From the NCBI RefSeq assembly GCF_050433565.1, contig NZ_JBNPWZ010000010.1, positions 45,496 through 109,495 of the forward strand: a stretch of DNA of 64,000 bases, in the 5' to 3' direction. A program made the translations under genes and the position numbers. Every line of letters begins with the position of its first letter. The first letter of the stretch is position 1. Source of the stretch: Ornithinibacillus bavariensis (GTDB taxonomy: Bacteria > Bacillota > Bacilli > Bacillales > Amphibacillaceae). Below are positions 53,690-62,712 of this stretch, piece by piece. Under the pieces are notes generated by a model. That model saw nothing but the letters and a program-made list of their open reading frames with translations. It searched no databases and was not told the DNA's origin.

Positions 53690-53780
53690 AGGTACTGCAC
53701 CCCTAAAGTTAGAGTAAAAATCTAACTTTAGGGGTGTTTTTGTATGGCAAAATATAGTGAGTTTTTTAGTTTAAATTCAG
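53690..53780 (+). mobile_element. IS3-family end relic, also acting as terminator
   Basis: GGTACTGCACCCC is followed by a perfect 16-bp hairpin (53698-53713 with 53721-53736) and by TTTTTG and ATGGCAAAATATAGTGAG, which encodes MAKYSEFF and then stops. IS150-like elements of the IS3 family often begin this way (end sequence, then a first ORF starting MAKYS). Only about 90 bp are left. The hairpin with its T-run would also end the kinase transcript. Confidence 0.5.
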
Positions 53781-53913
53781 TTTAAAAAATTATTTTATGA
53801 TAAGTCATGAAGAGTGGTGTTAAGCCTTAAAGGTGATGCTTCTTCGTTTAAACTTAGTTAATAAAATGAATGTAATAATGAATTTACTTAAATGATTAAG
53901 GAGGTCAATGATT

Positions 53914-54861
53914 ATGGAGAATATGATTCAAGTCCGCAACTTGGTGAAGAAGTATAAAAAAGCCAGTGAGGCAGCAGTCAATGATATCAGTTTTAATGTA
54001 CGTGAAGGAGAGTTCTTCGCTTTTCTTGGCCCAAATGGAGCTGGAAAGTCGACCACTATTTCGATTTTGACAACAACACTCTCTATGACAAGTGGGAATA
54101 TTTCTATAGCTGGTTTTGATTTGGAGCGAGAGGCAAATAAGGTTAGATCTAATATCGGCATCATATTTCAAAATCCTAGCCTTGATGTGGAATTAACTGC
54201 CGAAGAAAATATCAGGCTGCATGTTAGTATCTATGGTACGTACAAGTTTCGTCCATTTTACCAAATGATGCCTATAGCGTATAAACAACGGATTGAAGAA
54301 CTTGCTGAAATGGTTGGTCTTAAAGAGAACCTCTTTAAAGAGATAAAAACCTTCTCGGGAGGAATGAAACGAAAATTGGAGATTATTCGTGGTTTGATGC
54401 ATAATCCCAAGATACTATTTTTAGACGAGCCAACTCAAGGGTTGGATGCAGCTAGTCGTCACTCTCTTTGGGAATATCTGAATAGAATACGTATTGAGGA
54501 GAACATCACGATTTTTTTGACAACCCATTATTTAGAGGAGGCTGAAAGTGCAGATCGGATCTGTGTCATTAATAAAGGCAAGATTACGATGATGGGAACC
54601 CCTGAACAGATTAAAAGCGAACTGATGACTGAAAAGTACATGGTTATAGATGCGAACGACAAAAAATCACTAAAAGATGAATTATCAACGCTAGGAGCAA
54701 CTTTCATAGAAACAGTGCAGGGTATTAAAGTAGTATATCAAGATCCGACGCCTCAATATTTGTTATCCGGGCTAACTACACCACTTACTAAATTAAATAT
54801 TTATCAGCCAACCCTTGAAAAGGCTTATCTAGATTTAGTTAAGGAAGGGGATGAATTGTGA
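53914..54861 (+). CDS. ABC transporter ATPase (DrrA-like)
   Basis: A 315-residue ABC ATPase: Walker A GPNGAGKSTT (near 39), Q-loop FQNPS, signature FSGGMKRKLE (near 147), Walker B ILFLDEPTQGLD (near 167), switch LTTHYLEEAE, and a C-terminal DrrA-type extension (about 220-315). The ATG at 53914 is 9 nt after AAGGAGG; one at 53908 is only 3 nt away. It is coupled to the permease gene (overlap). The pair exports drugs, lipids or peptides and is probably induced by the upstream two-component system. Confidence 0.93.
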   Translation: MENMIQVRNLVKKYKKASEAAVNDISFNVREGEFFAFLGPNGAGKSTTISILTTTLSMTSGNISIAGFDLEREANKVRSNIGIIFQNPSLDVELTAEENIRLHVSIYGTYKFRPFYQMMPIAYKQRIEELAEMVGLKENLFKEIKTFSGGMKRKLEIIRGLMHNPKILFLDEPTQGLDAASRHSLWEYLNRIRIEENITIFLTTHYLEEAESADRICVINKGKITMMGTPEQIKSELMTEKYMVIDANDKKSLKDELSTLGATFIETVQGIKVVYQDPTPQYLLSGLTTPLTKLNIYQPTLEKAYLDLVKEGDEL

Positions 54862-55655
54862 TGTCAATGACACTAAAAAGAGAGTTCAATGCATTAAACG
54901 CTATCACTTCAAGAGAAGTTATGAGATTGATCAAAAATCCAGGATCTATTATTATGAATATTATTTTCCCCATTATTTTCCTTGGTTTTATGGGAGGGAG
55001 TCTTTCACAGAACTTGGCGGGTAACATTGGATATGACTTTCTGCAGTTTGTTATGATTGGCATGATTGCCTTTAACATGTATATGGGTACTGCGAGCGGA
55101 GTAACCTCTTTGGTTGTAGAACGGGAAATGAATTTAACACAGGAGTTGTATGTATCTCCTATTTCACGTTATACCATCATGTTAGGCAAGATGATAGGTA
55201 CTGGAATCGGAAGCTTGGTTACCATATTGGGTGTTATAATCGTAGCTTTGTTTATGCATATACCATTAGGAGGAATGCAATTTTTCTGGTTGATTCTGGT
55301 TACGCCTGCTTTTATCCTGTTGGGCGGCTCTCTAGCTATCTTCTTCATAGGCTTTGTTCAAGATTCTAAATTGGCACAAATGGGCATTATGTTACTCATT
55401 ATGCCCCAAATGTTCTTTTCAGGTACAATTATTCCCATTGCTAATTCCACAGGTATTTTGGACTTTTTGGCGAAGCTTATGCCATTAACCTACGTAACTG
55501 ATTTAGCAAGGGGGGTATTTTACTGGGGAGATCCAGTATTTGATCAGGTAGTTCTGCATCACCCGTTGTATAATGTCACTGTTATGACAGCATTCTTCTT
55601 TATATTTACAATAATTGGGACATTTATGTTTGCAAAATCTGAAAGAAACAAGTAA
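54861..55655 (+). CDS. ABC-2 type permease (DrrB-like)
   Basis: A 264-residue membrane protein with six helices and the ABC-2 pattern: NPGSIIMNIIFPIIFLGFMG at the first helix and MLLIMPQMFFSGTIIPIANS between helices 4 and 5. The start codon ATG at 54861 overlaps the ATPase stop. It forms the membrane half of the exporter. The remnant at 43483 is the C-terminus of a related permease. Confidence 0.92.
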   Translation: MSMTLKREFNALNAITSREVMRLIKNPGSIIMNIIFPIIFLGFMGGSLSQNLAGNIGYDFLQFVMIGMIAFNMYMGTASGVTSLVVEREMNLTQELYVSPISRYTIMLGKMIGTGIGSLVTILGVIIVALFMHIPLGGMQFFWLILVTPAFILLGGSLAIFFIGFVQDSKLAQMGIMLLIMPQMFFSGTIIPIANSTGILDFLAKLMPLTYVTDLARGVFYWGDPVFDQVVLHHPLYNVTVMTAFFFIFTIIGTFMFAKSERNK

Positions 55656-55778
55656 ATGTGTATTTAATTACGTAGAAAATGTTGATGTGATGATTTGTAT
55701 AACTGAAAATAATCTCTATCATCTTAGATAACCACGGTGTATCGTATCATTATTAAGTGAATTTCTTAAAATAAATTA

Positions 55779-55818
55779 ACAGCATCCTCTAACATTGGAT
55801 AGGGGATGCTGTTTTTTT
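55779..55818 (+). terminator. Terminator of the ABC transporter operon
   Basis: CAGCATCC and GGATGCTG form the stem, followed by T7. Confidence 0.8.
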
Positions 55819-56005
55819 GAAACGGAGGCGGAATTTTACTCAAAAATATTAGAAAGTCAGAATGTACGTGAATACTCACTTTCTCTAGGGTGGAAGGATC
55901 AATAAAACACACTCTCTATTCAAATTCTGAGACCGTGTTACGTATGCTCTAACCGTTTATTCTTACTGTTCTGGAGAAAAATTTTAACTTTTTATAAAAA
56001 TTACT

Positions 56006-56127
56006 TTGACAGGTGGAGTAATATAAATTATTATTACTCTATGAGATAGAATAAAAAGAATGTGATGAAATAATTGTTTTTGTCATAGTTGATTTGACAG
56101 ATAGAGTAATTCGGGGATTTAATACTC
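56006..56127 (+). promoter_or_regulatory. Two promoter-operator units upstream of the padR-type gene
   Basis: First unit: TTGACA (56006-56011), 17 nt, TATTAT (56029-56034), with the inverted repeat GAGTAATA/TATTACTC (56016-56039) lying over the spacer and -10. Second unit: TTGACA (56094-56099), 18 nt, TTTAAT (56118-56123), with GAGTA/TACTC (56104-56127). Both begin GACAG(G/A)T. They look like tandem PadR-controlled promoters. Confidence 0.6.
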
Positions 56128-56144
56128 GATGAAGTGGAGTAATA

Positions 56145-56504
56145 ATGTTAACAGAAAGGAGACCGAGAACAAAGTTGATTAGAAGTGATATTATTCGTGG
56201 ACATTTAGATGCGATTATTTTGCGTTTGATTTATGAAGAAGACAGGTATGGCTATGAAATATCAAAGGAAATCAGTTCACGAACCGAGAATCGATTTCAG
56301 ATTAAGGAAGCGACCTTATATGCTGTGTTCCAGCGACTGGAAAAGAATGGTTTAATTGAATCTTACTTTGGAAATTTTTCGCAAGGTGGAAAAAGAAAGT
56401 ATTATCGGATTACATTACTTGGAAGAGCCTTTTTGAAGGAAGCGGCAGAAGAATGGAAGGAAACGAAAGAAATTATCGATTTATTAATGGAGGGGTTAGA
56501 TTGA
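56145..56504 (+). CDS. PadR-family transcriptional regulator
   Basis: A 119-residue PadR protein: winged HTH with LDAIILRLIYEEDRYGYEIS, IKEATLYAVFQRLEKNGLI and GGKRKYYRITLLGRAFLKEA. Members repress their own operon and respond to a ligand. Here it is the first gene of an operon with two membrane proteins; its stop overlaps the start of the next gene. The inverted repeats upstream are the likely operators. Confidence 0.9.
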   Translation: MLTERRPRTKLIRSDIIRGHLDAIILRLIYEEDRYGYEISKEISSRTENRFQIKEATLYAVFQRLEKNGLIESYFGNFSQGGKRKYYRITLLGRAFLKEAAEEWKETKEIIDLLMEGLD

Positions 56505-56905
56505 ATCAATTAAAAAAGCATGTCAATCAATTGTTTAAAGACATTCCAGAGAGTGAGAAAAAAGAAATCATCGTTCAAGAGGTCTTACAGAATCTTGAGG
56601 AAAAAGTGATGGATTTAATGGAGCAAGGAAAAAACGAAGAGGATGCGATCAATAAGGCCATTGTTGATTTTGGTGATATTGAAGATTTGAAGCAAGAATT
56701 AGATGTGCCAGATCCAAAGAAAAATGATATGGCTAAAATTAATCTAGCCTATTCCATTTGGGGCAGTATTTTAATTATTTCTTTAGTTGCATTTGTCAAT
56801 TTTTATTACACACCAAGCGTCATCTGGTTTGTATATCCAACGTTTGCAGTCTTATGGTGGCCGCTATCGATGTACTATACTTGGTTAAGAAGGAAACAGA
56901 GGTGA
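56501..56905 (+). CDS. DUF1129/permease-prefix-like membrane protein
   Basis: A 134-residue protein with a soluble helical N-terminus (1-75, LNQLKKHVNQLFKDIPESEK, GKNEEDAINKAIVDFGD, resembling the permease-prefix/HAAS domain) and one two-helix unit at the C-terminus: GSILIISLVAFVNF, then WFVYPTFAVLWWPLSMYY. The TTG at 56501 has GGAGGGG in front and overlaps the padR stop (TTGA). Such proteins usually act as membrane partners of PadR regulators. Confidence 0.8.
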   Translation: MNQLKKHVNQLFKDIPESEKKEIIVQEVLQNLEEKVMDLMEQGKNEEDAINKAIVDFGDIEDLKQELDVPDPKKNDMAKINLAYSIWGSILIISLVAFVNFYYTPSVIWFVYPTFAVLWWPLSMYYTWLRRKQR

Positions 56906-56910
56906 CAGGT

Positions 56911-57552
56911 ATGAAAAAAAATGACGTTGGTTTTATTGTGACCGGTAGTATCATGACATTACTGTTTCTGATTGTCATCAACTTTATTTCCGGCAGTGAT
57001 CATCTCTGGTTTATTTATCCAGCATTTGTATTAATACTGTTTCCAATTGGATTAACCTGTATCCTTAGACAGCGATATAAATTGTTTTCAATAATCGGAA
57101 GTACATGGATAATGGTATTTTTGATTATCATCAATGTCTGGCATACACCAGCTATTCCATGGGTTCTATACACCGTTGCACCACTCGTAATGTGGCCAGT
57201 GTTAGTCTGGTTGGATGAAAAGGTAAAATTAGTATCTGTTGCGATGTTTGGAAGTATTACGGTTACACTCTATTATTTAATTTTAAATGTGGTGTTATCA
57301 CCTTATTATCCATGGTTCATATACCCTGCTTTCCTAATAATTTGGTGGCCGCTTTTACTGTATCATTTCAAGAGAAGATCCTATTTTTCTTTATCGATTC
57401 ATGGAAGCATTGTCATAAGTGTGTTTTTTATTATCGTGAATATTGTTTCTACTCCAACTAATATATGGGCAATTTTCCCAATATTTTGTATACTGTGGTG
57501 GCCTTTAAGTATGTATTATTTTGTATATAAGAAACAAAAAGAAGCAAAGTGA
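56911..57552 (+). CDS. Membrane protein of four two-helix repeats
   Basis: A 213-residue protein of about eight helices. The unit GSI...(F/Y)LIIxN followed by WFIYPAFxxxWWPL occurs four times (about residues 8-48, 58-100, 110-150, 160-205), each ending in a Trp-rich half; the last two are closest to each other and to the unit in the previous protein. The ATG at 56911 has GGTGACAGGT upstream. I do not know the function; it may form a pore or sense membrane stress under PadR control. Confidence 0.7.
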   Translation: MKKNDVGFIVTGSIMTLLFLIVINFISGSDHLWFIYPAFVLILFPIGLTCILRQRYKLFSIIGSTWIMVFLIIINVWHTPAIPWVLYTVAPLVMWPVLVWLDEKVKLVSVAMFGSITVTLYYLILNVVLSPYYPWFIYPAFLIIWWPLLLYHFKRRSYFSLSIHGSIVISVFFIIVNIVSTPTNIWAIFPIFCILWWPLSMYYFVYKKQKEAK

Positions 57553-57615
57553 TCAATCACAGCGATCGTTTATAACATATTATTCGTTTTCAGCGAAAAC
57601 AGAGGTAGTGATCAA

Positions 57616-58191
57616 ATGGAAGTGTATATCGTACTCACACATACAGGAACATTGTTTACAAGGTTTATCCGATTATTTACAAAGCAACCTTTAAATCATG
57701 CTTCTATAGCGTTTACGAAAGAGCTAGATGAAACATTTAGCTTTGGCAGAAAAAAACCAACGAATCCGTTTATAGGCGGATTTGTAAAAGAAGACTTGAA
57801 GGGACAGTTATTCCGAAATGCAGATTGTGCTATATATCGATGTTCTATTTCAAGGTCGCAATATGAACGGATGCAGCGTTTTGTCCAAGCGATAGAAAAT
57901 AATCAATGTGAGTACAAATACAATTTTATCGGATTACTAGGTGTCTTATTTAATAGGACAATAGATTTAAAGAAATCGTACTTTTGCTCCCAGTTTGTAG
58001 CTGCTGTATTGAGCAATGGGGGAATTACAATCAAAAACAAACCAGAATGCCTTGTTAAACCTAGTGATTTTATGGATTCCCATCAATTTCAGATGGTATA
58101 CGAAGGAAAGCTAACTCGATTTCTTGAACAGCAAGGCAAAAATAAAGAGGTATTAACAGGAAAGAAAAGATTCTATTTACTCCCATCTTAG
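57616..58191 (+). CDS. YiiX/NlpC-P60-type permuted papain-like protein
   Basis: A 191-residue protein with the permuted papain-like fold: His in QPLNHASIAF (near residue 28) and Cys in KSYFCSQFVAAVL (near 121), the expected catalytic pair of the YiiX/YebB and LRAT-like group. It might be an amidase, peptidase or acyltransferase acting on lipids or wall peptides. No signal peptide. It follows the PadR operon by 60 bp; the ribosome binding site is AGAGGTAG. Confidence 0.8.
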   Translation: MEVYIVLTHTGTLFTRFIRLFTKQPLNHASIAFTKELDETFSFGRKKPTNPFIGGFVKEDLKGQLFRNADCAIYRCSISRSQYERMQRFVQAIENNQCEYKYNFIGLLGVLFNRTIDLKKSYFCSQFVAAVLSNGGITIKNKPECLVKPSDFMDSHQFQMVYEGKLTRFLEQQGKNKEVLTGKKRFYLLPS

Positions 58192-58388
58192 CGATGGCAT
58201 AAATAAGAATGTAGATGATCAAATGCCTATGGCTTCGGTAGCTGCTATGACCTTCATCGGTAGACAGGAAGGTATAAAAATCTTTCTCGCCTGCATAAAA
58301 AACGAACGCATTCGCCTAAAAGAAGAGTGAATACGAGTTTTTCTAAGAACCGTTATCCTTGGCAATACAATGGAAAGGAATTGGATAT

Positions 58389-59390
58389 ATGTCAAAACAA
58401 TTGTTAGTCCGTTTGAAGAAAGAAATGGCTCCCTATGAAAAAGCTGAGTTAAGAAAAAGTATCTGGCAGCTAATTAATACGCTACTCCCATTTTTTGGCT
58501 TGTGGTATCTTGCCTATGTAAGCATGGAGATTTCCTATTTACTCACATTATTACTTTCGGTAATTGGAGCAGGATTTCTTGTTAGGATTTTTATAATCTT
58601 TCATGATTGTTGCCACTTCTCCTTTTTTAAAAGTAAAAAAGCAAATCGTATTGTAGGGACAATTACCGGGATTATTACGCTATTTCCTTTCAGTAAATGG
58701 CAGCATGACCATGCCATTCATCATGCAACAAGTAGTAATCTGGATAAACGGGGAACAGGGGATATTTGGCTTTTAACCGTTGACGAGTATAGGGATGCAT
58801 CTATTCTTACAAAAATTGCGTATAGACTTTACCGAAATCCTTTCGTCATGCTCGTCTTTGGACCGATCTATAGCTTTCTAATCGTTAACCGTTTCAATCG
58901 TAAGGGTGCGAAACGGAAGGAGCGGTTAAACACCTACTTTACGAATGGAATAATTGTGTTACTATATGGCCTAATCATTTGGTTGATTGGCTGGCAGGCG
59001 TTCTTACTCGTTCAAGTTCCGATTTTTATGATTTCTGGGACTGCAGGCATTTGGTTGTTCTATATTCAGCATACGTTTGAACAATCCTATTTTGAAGTGG
59101 ATAAAAAGTGGGAATTTGTGAGAGCTGCGGTGGAGGGAAGCTCGTATTACCGATTACCAAAGGTGTTACAGTGGCTAACTGGTAATATTGGGTATCACCA
59201 TGTTCATCACTTAAGCCCAAGAGTACCGAATTATAAGCTGGAAAAGGCACACAGCCAGTCGGAAGCACTGCAGCATGCACCATTGATTACACTTGCTACC
59301 AGTCTAAAAGCGCTCAAATTCCGACTGTGGGATGAAAAAAAGGGGAATTTCGTTGGCTATGGCGCTTTGAAGGAAATCAATCGGAGCTAA
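58389..59390 (+). CDS. Fatty acid desaturase
   Basis: A 333-residue membrane desaturase with about five helices and three His boxes: HDCCHFSF (near 75), HDHAIHHATS (near 111) and HHVHHLSP (near 277), which bind the di-iron centre. In Bacillus the related Des makes delta-5 double bonds in membrane phospholipids after cold shock. The ATG at 58389 has AAAGGA 9 nt upstream; an in-frame TTG at 58359 is less likely. No DesKR pair is adjacent. Confidence 0.93.
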   Translation: MSKQLLVRLKKEMAPYEKAELRKSIWQLINTLLPFFGLWYLAYVSMEISYLLTLLLSVIGAGFLVRIFIIFHDCCHFSFFKSKKANRIVGTITGIITLFPFSKWQHDHAIHHATSSNLDKRGTGDIWLLTVDEYRDASILTKIAYRLYRNPFVMLVFGPIYSFLIVNRFNRKGAKRKERLNTYFTNGIIVLLYGLIIWLIGWQAFLLVQVPIFMISGTAGIWLFYIQHTFEQSYFEVDKKWEFVRAAVEGSSYYRLPKVLQWLTGNIGYHHVHHLSPRVPNYKLEKAHSQSEALQHAPLITLATSLKALKFRLWDEKKGNFVGYGALKEINRS

Positions 59391-59511
59391 ATTCTTTATA
59401 TATCGGGCCAGATTGTGGAAAATTGGTAGAAATAACGAAATAGCAATCTGGAAGAAATGAAAGAAAGCGGCAGATGGTATAGTAACGATAAAAGTAAAGG
59501 AGGTAGCATGT

Positions 59512-59874
59512 TTGGAAACGACAAAGGTAGAATTCAAAGGTGGAAATAACATTGCTCTAAAGATTCCTAAATACAAATACGACGAGACGGTACATTTTTA
59601 TAAGGAGGTAATAAAGTTACCATACTTAGGATTCATGTCTGAATCCCATGCCTTTCAGTTTGGCGATGCGACACTGTGGTTGGATTGTATGGAGAACTAT
59701 TCCCAACAAGATGTATGGCTAGAGATTCAGACAGACAATGTGCAGATAGCGGAAGAATATTTACATGAGAATCACATTGATAGAAGAGACGAAGTAGAGG
59801 TACACGAGAACTCAGCGGGTTACTGGATTTCGGATCCCTGTGGAACGATTCTCAGAGTCAATCCACAAAAATAG
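59512..59874 (+). CDS. VOC-family protein (short)
   Basis: A 120-residue VOC protein, KYDETVHFYKEVIKLPYLGF and VHENSAGYWISDPCGTILRV, of glyoxalase/bleomycin-resistance fold. The TTG start is 8 nt after AAAGGAGG; an ATG within the site is out of frame. It is followed by an SDR-gene remnant and terminator. The ligand is unknown. Confidence 0.83.
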   Translation: METTKVEFKGGNNIALKIPKYKYDETVHFYKEVIKLPYLGFMSESHAFQFGDATLWLDCMENYSQQDVWLEIQTDNVQIAEEYLHENHIDRRDEVEVHENSAGYWISDPCGTILRVNPQK

Positions 59875-59878
59875 GAGT

Positions 59879-59940
59879 GACGATGCTAGTTTTGTGAATG
59901 GAACAGCACCTCTTGTTAACGGCTGTTTATACTGTCAGTA
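59879..59940 (+). pseudogene. SDR 3'-end relic
   Basis: The sequence GATGCTAGTTTTGTGAATGG and the following 40 bp encode ASFVNGTAPLVNG and a stop, matching ASFVNGTTLLVDGGYTAH at the end of the SDR gene (61471-62214). The copy continues into the terminator at 59944. It is the stump of a duplicate of that gene or the trace of a recombination. Confidence 0.8.
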
Positions 59941-59943
59941 ATA

Positions 59944-59975
59944 GAGAAGGACGAGGGGGAACCTCGTCCTTTTTC
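59944..59975 (+). terminator. Terminator, copy of the SDR terminator
   Basis: AAGGACGAGG and CCTCGTCCTT form a perfect 10-bp stem, T5 follows; nearly identical to 62220-62250. Confidence 0.85.
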
Positions 59976-60097
59976 AATTACAAATATTCAATGGAAAAAA
60001 ATAAGTGTACTTGCCAACTTTATGAAAAATATTCGCCTTTTTCAGAAATAACAGCTATATTTAATATAGAATTTAGAAGATAAGTAGGTGTTATTCA

Positions 60098-61075
60098 ATG
60101 GTAGATGCTTCGTTTAAAGTACTTCAGTCCGACACTCGGAAGGAAGTAATTCATAATCTCGCAAAGGATTTGAGACGTTATTACATTTTTCCAGAAAAGG
60201 CAGATGAGGCTAGTAACTCATTAGTCGTAAAGCTAGCTAATGGGGAATATGATCGATATGATGATGAGGATGGTTTTTGTAATGCTTTGACAGAGGAGCT
60301 ACAGAATATCACACAGGATAAACATTTACGAGTAATGTTTACTAGTGATCATAAAGAAACGAATGATGTGACTAATAGCTTAGAAGACTTAAAAACAGTA
60401 GCTAATAATTATGGTTTTCACAAGGTTGAACGATTAGGCGGAAATATTGGATATATCAATCTTAAGCAATTCATTGATACGAAGCTAGCAGGGGAGACTG
60501 CCATTCATGCGATGAATTTTATCGCCAATACGGATGCGTTAATTTTTGATCTTAGAGAGAATGGAGGCGGATATCCATCCATGGTTTCTCTCCTTTCCAG
60601 CTACCTCTTTGAGGAAGCGACATATTTAAATAACTTTTATAATCGTTCGGAAGATATGTATATACAATCATGGACACAGCCTTATGTCCCTGGAAAGAAA
60701 TATTTGGACAAACCTGTGTATGTCCTAACAAGTGACTATACATTCTCCGCGGCAGAAGAATTTATTTATAATCTACAAAACTTAAAGAGAGCAACAATTG
60801 TTGGAGAAGTAACAAAAGGTGGCGCACACCCTGGAGAAGTAAGACAACTTACAAAACACTTTGAGGTATTTATCCCTACTGGAAGGGCAATTAATCCGAT
60901 TACAAACACAAATTGGGAAGGTTCAGGGGTAGAGCCTGATATAAAATTAAGTAAGGAAGAAGCATTTGACTATGCTTACAAAGATGCATTAACTTATGTA
61001 AAAGAGAAATATAAGGCACAGCCTGAATATCAGTTTTTAATCGATGAAATAGATGAAGCATTGGGAGGATTATGA
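60098..61075 (+). CDS. S41-family (C-terminal processing) peptidase
   Basis: A 325-residue cytoplasmic-looking S41 peptidase without signal peptide or PDZ domain. GNIGYINLKQF, DALIFDLRENGGGYPSMVSL, LTSDYTFSAAEEFIY (Ser nucleophile in TFSAAE near residue 220) and the terminal GSGVEPDI block are the family hallmarks, and the layout resembles retinol-binding-protein-like S41 members (Tsp-like). The general base Lys may be in TKGGAHPG. It is possibly a scavenging protease; the target is unknown. Confidence 0.87.
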   Translation: MVDASFKVLQSDTRKEVIHNLAKDLRRYYIFPEKADEASNSLVVKLANGEYDRYDDEDGFCNALTEELQNITQDKHLRVMFTSDHKETNDVTNSLEDLKTVANNYGFHKVERLGGNIGYINLKQFIDTKLAGETAIHAMNFIANTDALIFDLRENGGGYPSMVSLLSSYLFEEATYLNNFYNRSEDMYIQSWTQPYVPGKKYLDKPVYVLTSDYTFSAAEEFIYNLQNLKRATIVGEVTKGGAHPGEVRQLTKHFEVFIPTGRAINPITNTNWEGSGVEPDIKLSKEEAFDYAYKDALTYVKEKYKAQPEYQFLIDEIDEALGGL

Positions 61076-61174
61076 TTGGATTTAACGGGAGGAAAAGTTA
61101 AATTAAAGGAATCCCTTACTTTCTAATCGATTCAATACATAAGTGTGTTCAATATGGATAAGTAAAAGAGTGTG

Positions 61175-61210
61175 AAAGACCTCCAGCTAATTAGGCTGAG
61201 GTCTTTTTTT
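61175..61210 (+). terminator. Terminator of the S41 gene
   Basis: AAAGACCT and AGGTCTTT, plus CAGC/GCTG with one bulge, then T7. The stretch up to the SDR gene (61211-61470) holds no gene. Confidence 0.85.
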
Positions 61211-61470
61211 CGTGGTTAAATTGAAAGGGAAAATGGATAGTAAATGTTTTTACTATCCTGATTTAAGGAACTTGTTTCCTTTTGCAAGGACTGTCTTCCT
61301 GCTTTTTATGAAAGGTGACTAAGATTGTATTTTAACGGAAATCCGTAAGATGAAATTGGAAAAATATTGTATGTTTTTTGTGCAAAAACACATCCTATTA
61401 AGAAGTACAATATATCAATTAAACTAAAAATGCATTTTGGCATGAATACTATATGGATGGAGAGATTAAT

Positions 61471-62214
61471 ATGAAACTAAAAGACAAAGTAGCAATCGTA
61501 ACAGGTGGAGCAAGTGGAATTGGTGAGGCAACGGTTCGCCTTTTTGTTGAGGAAGGGGCAAAAGTAGTTATTGCCGACTTTTCTGAACGAGGTAAGAACA
61601 TATCCGAAGAATTAAATTCCAATGGATATGATACGTTATTTGTTAAGACAGATGTAACACAAGAAGAAGATATTAAAAAAATGATCGATGAAACCGTGAA
61701 TCAATACGGGAAGTTAGATATCATGTATGCAAATGCTGGAGTGGCTGATGATGCGCCAGCACATGAATTAACCTTTGAAAAATGGAAGCGAACGATTGAT
61801 ATTAATCTTTCAGGGGTTTTCCTTTCTGATAAATATTCAATCGAACAGTTTCTTAAACAAGGTACAGGCGGTGTCATTGTTAACGCTGGGTCAATTCATA
61901 GTTTTGTTGCCTTACCAAATCCAACAGCCTATTCCTCTGCAAAAGGTGGTGTGAAGCTATTAACGCAAAACCTATGCACGGCCTATGCGAAAGATGGTAT
62001 TCGCATTAATGCGGTCTGCCCTGGATATATTGACACTCCATTACTCACAAAGGTGGATCCTAAAACAAAAGATTATTTAGCATCTCTTCATCCACAAGGC
62101 AGACTTGGAAAACCAGAAGAAATAGCGAAGGCAGTTCTTTTCTTAGCAAGTGATGATGCTAGTTTTGTGAATGGCACAACGCTTCTAGTTGATGGTGGTT
62201 ATACTGCACACTAA
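61471..62214 (+). CDS. Short-chain dehydrogenase/reductase
   Basis: A 247-residue classical SDR. NAD(P) motif VTGGASGIGEATVRLF (residues 10-25), NAG in MYANAGVA (near 86), Ser in VNAGSIHS (near 138), YSSAKGG (Tyr-Lys, near 151-155), the PGYIDTPLL turn and the usual LVDGGYTA end are all present. The ATG at 61471 follows TGGAGAG; an in-frame ATG at 61453 overlaps it. Substrate unknown (FabG-like reductase or sugar dehydrogenase). Confidence 0.93.
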   Translation: MKLKDKVAIVTGGASGIGEATVRLFVEEGAKVVIADFSERGKNISEELNSNGYDTLFVKTDVTQEEDIKKMIDETVNQYGKLDIMYANAGVADDAPAHELTFEKWKRTIDINLSGVFLSDKYSIEQFLKQGTGGVIVNAGSIHSFVALPNPTAYSSAKGGVKLLTQNLCTAYAKDGIRINAVCPGYIDTPLLTKVDPKTKDYLASLHPQGRLGKPEEIAKAVLFLASDDASFVNGTTLLVDGGYTAH

Positions 62215-62219
62215 TAGAG

Positions 62220-62250
62220 AAGGACGAGGGGAAACCTCGTCCTTCTTCAA
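62220..62250 (+). terminator. Terminator of the SDR gene
   Basis: AAGGACGAGG (62220-62229) and CCTCGTCCTT (62235-62244) form a 10-bp stem followed by a T-rich run; nearly the same as 59944-59975. Confidence 0.8.
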
Positions 62251-62292
62251 CCTCAAGACCGTCCGTGTCTGTAGACCGTCTCCTGGATTTCC

Positions 62293-62661
62293 TTAAACTT
62301 GTACCTCACTCATCAATGCATGCGTATTATCTTCTGTATCTTTAAAAAATACCATCCATGTTTCTGTATTCCCCATTTTCGCTACAACATGTGGCTCGTC
62401 AATAAAGGTAACTTCTTTATCTACTAGACGCTCATAACTATCCTTAATATCAGTTACTTGAAAATAAATTACTGAACTTGAATGGGCGAATTCCTCCTTT
62501 TCTGGAAGTGATAACATGAGCCGAAACCCGTCACATTCAAAAAATGCCATACTATCCGTGTTAAATAATAGAGCTAGGCCTAATTTCTCCTTATAAAAAT
62601 TTAGGGCCCGATTTAAGTCTTTAACAGGTACCCCAATTTGTCCGACACGCTGAATCATCAT
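62293..62661 (-). CDS. VOC-family protein
   Basis: A 122-residue VOC protein: GQIGVPVKDLNRALNFYKEK, then LALLFNTDSMAFFECDGFRL, and TWMVFFKDTEDNTHALMSE. The four likely metal-site residues are only partly conserved. It precedes an AraC-type regulator on the same strand and may be its regulated partner. Confidence 0.85.
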   Translation of the reverse strand: MMIQRVGQIGVPVKDLNRALNFYKEKLGLALLFNTDSMAFFECDGFRLMLSLPEKEEFAHSSSVIYFQVTDIKDSYERLVDKEVTFIDEPHVVAKMGNTETWMVFFKDTEDNTHALMSEVQV

Positions 62662-62712
62662 AATCCTTTTCCCCTTTCAACTATCTTTCATTTTAAGAAT
62701 AAGTAATTTTTA

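Noticed and set aside
59898..60083. Small ORF between the VOC and S41 genes
   Set aside because: It crosses the SDR relic and a terminator hairpin in the wrong frame and has no ribosome binding site.
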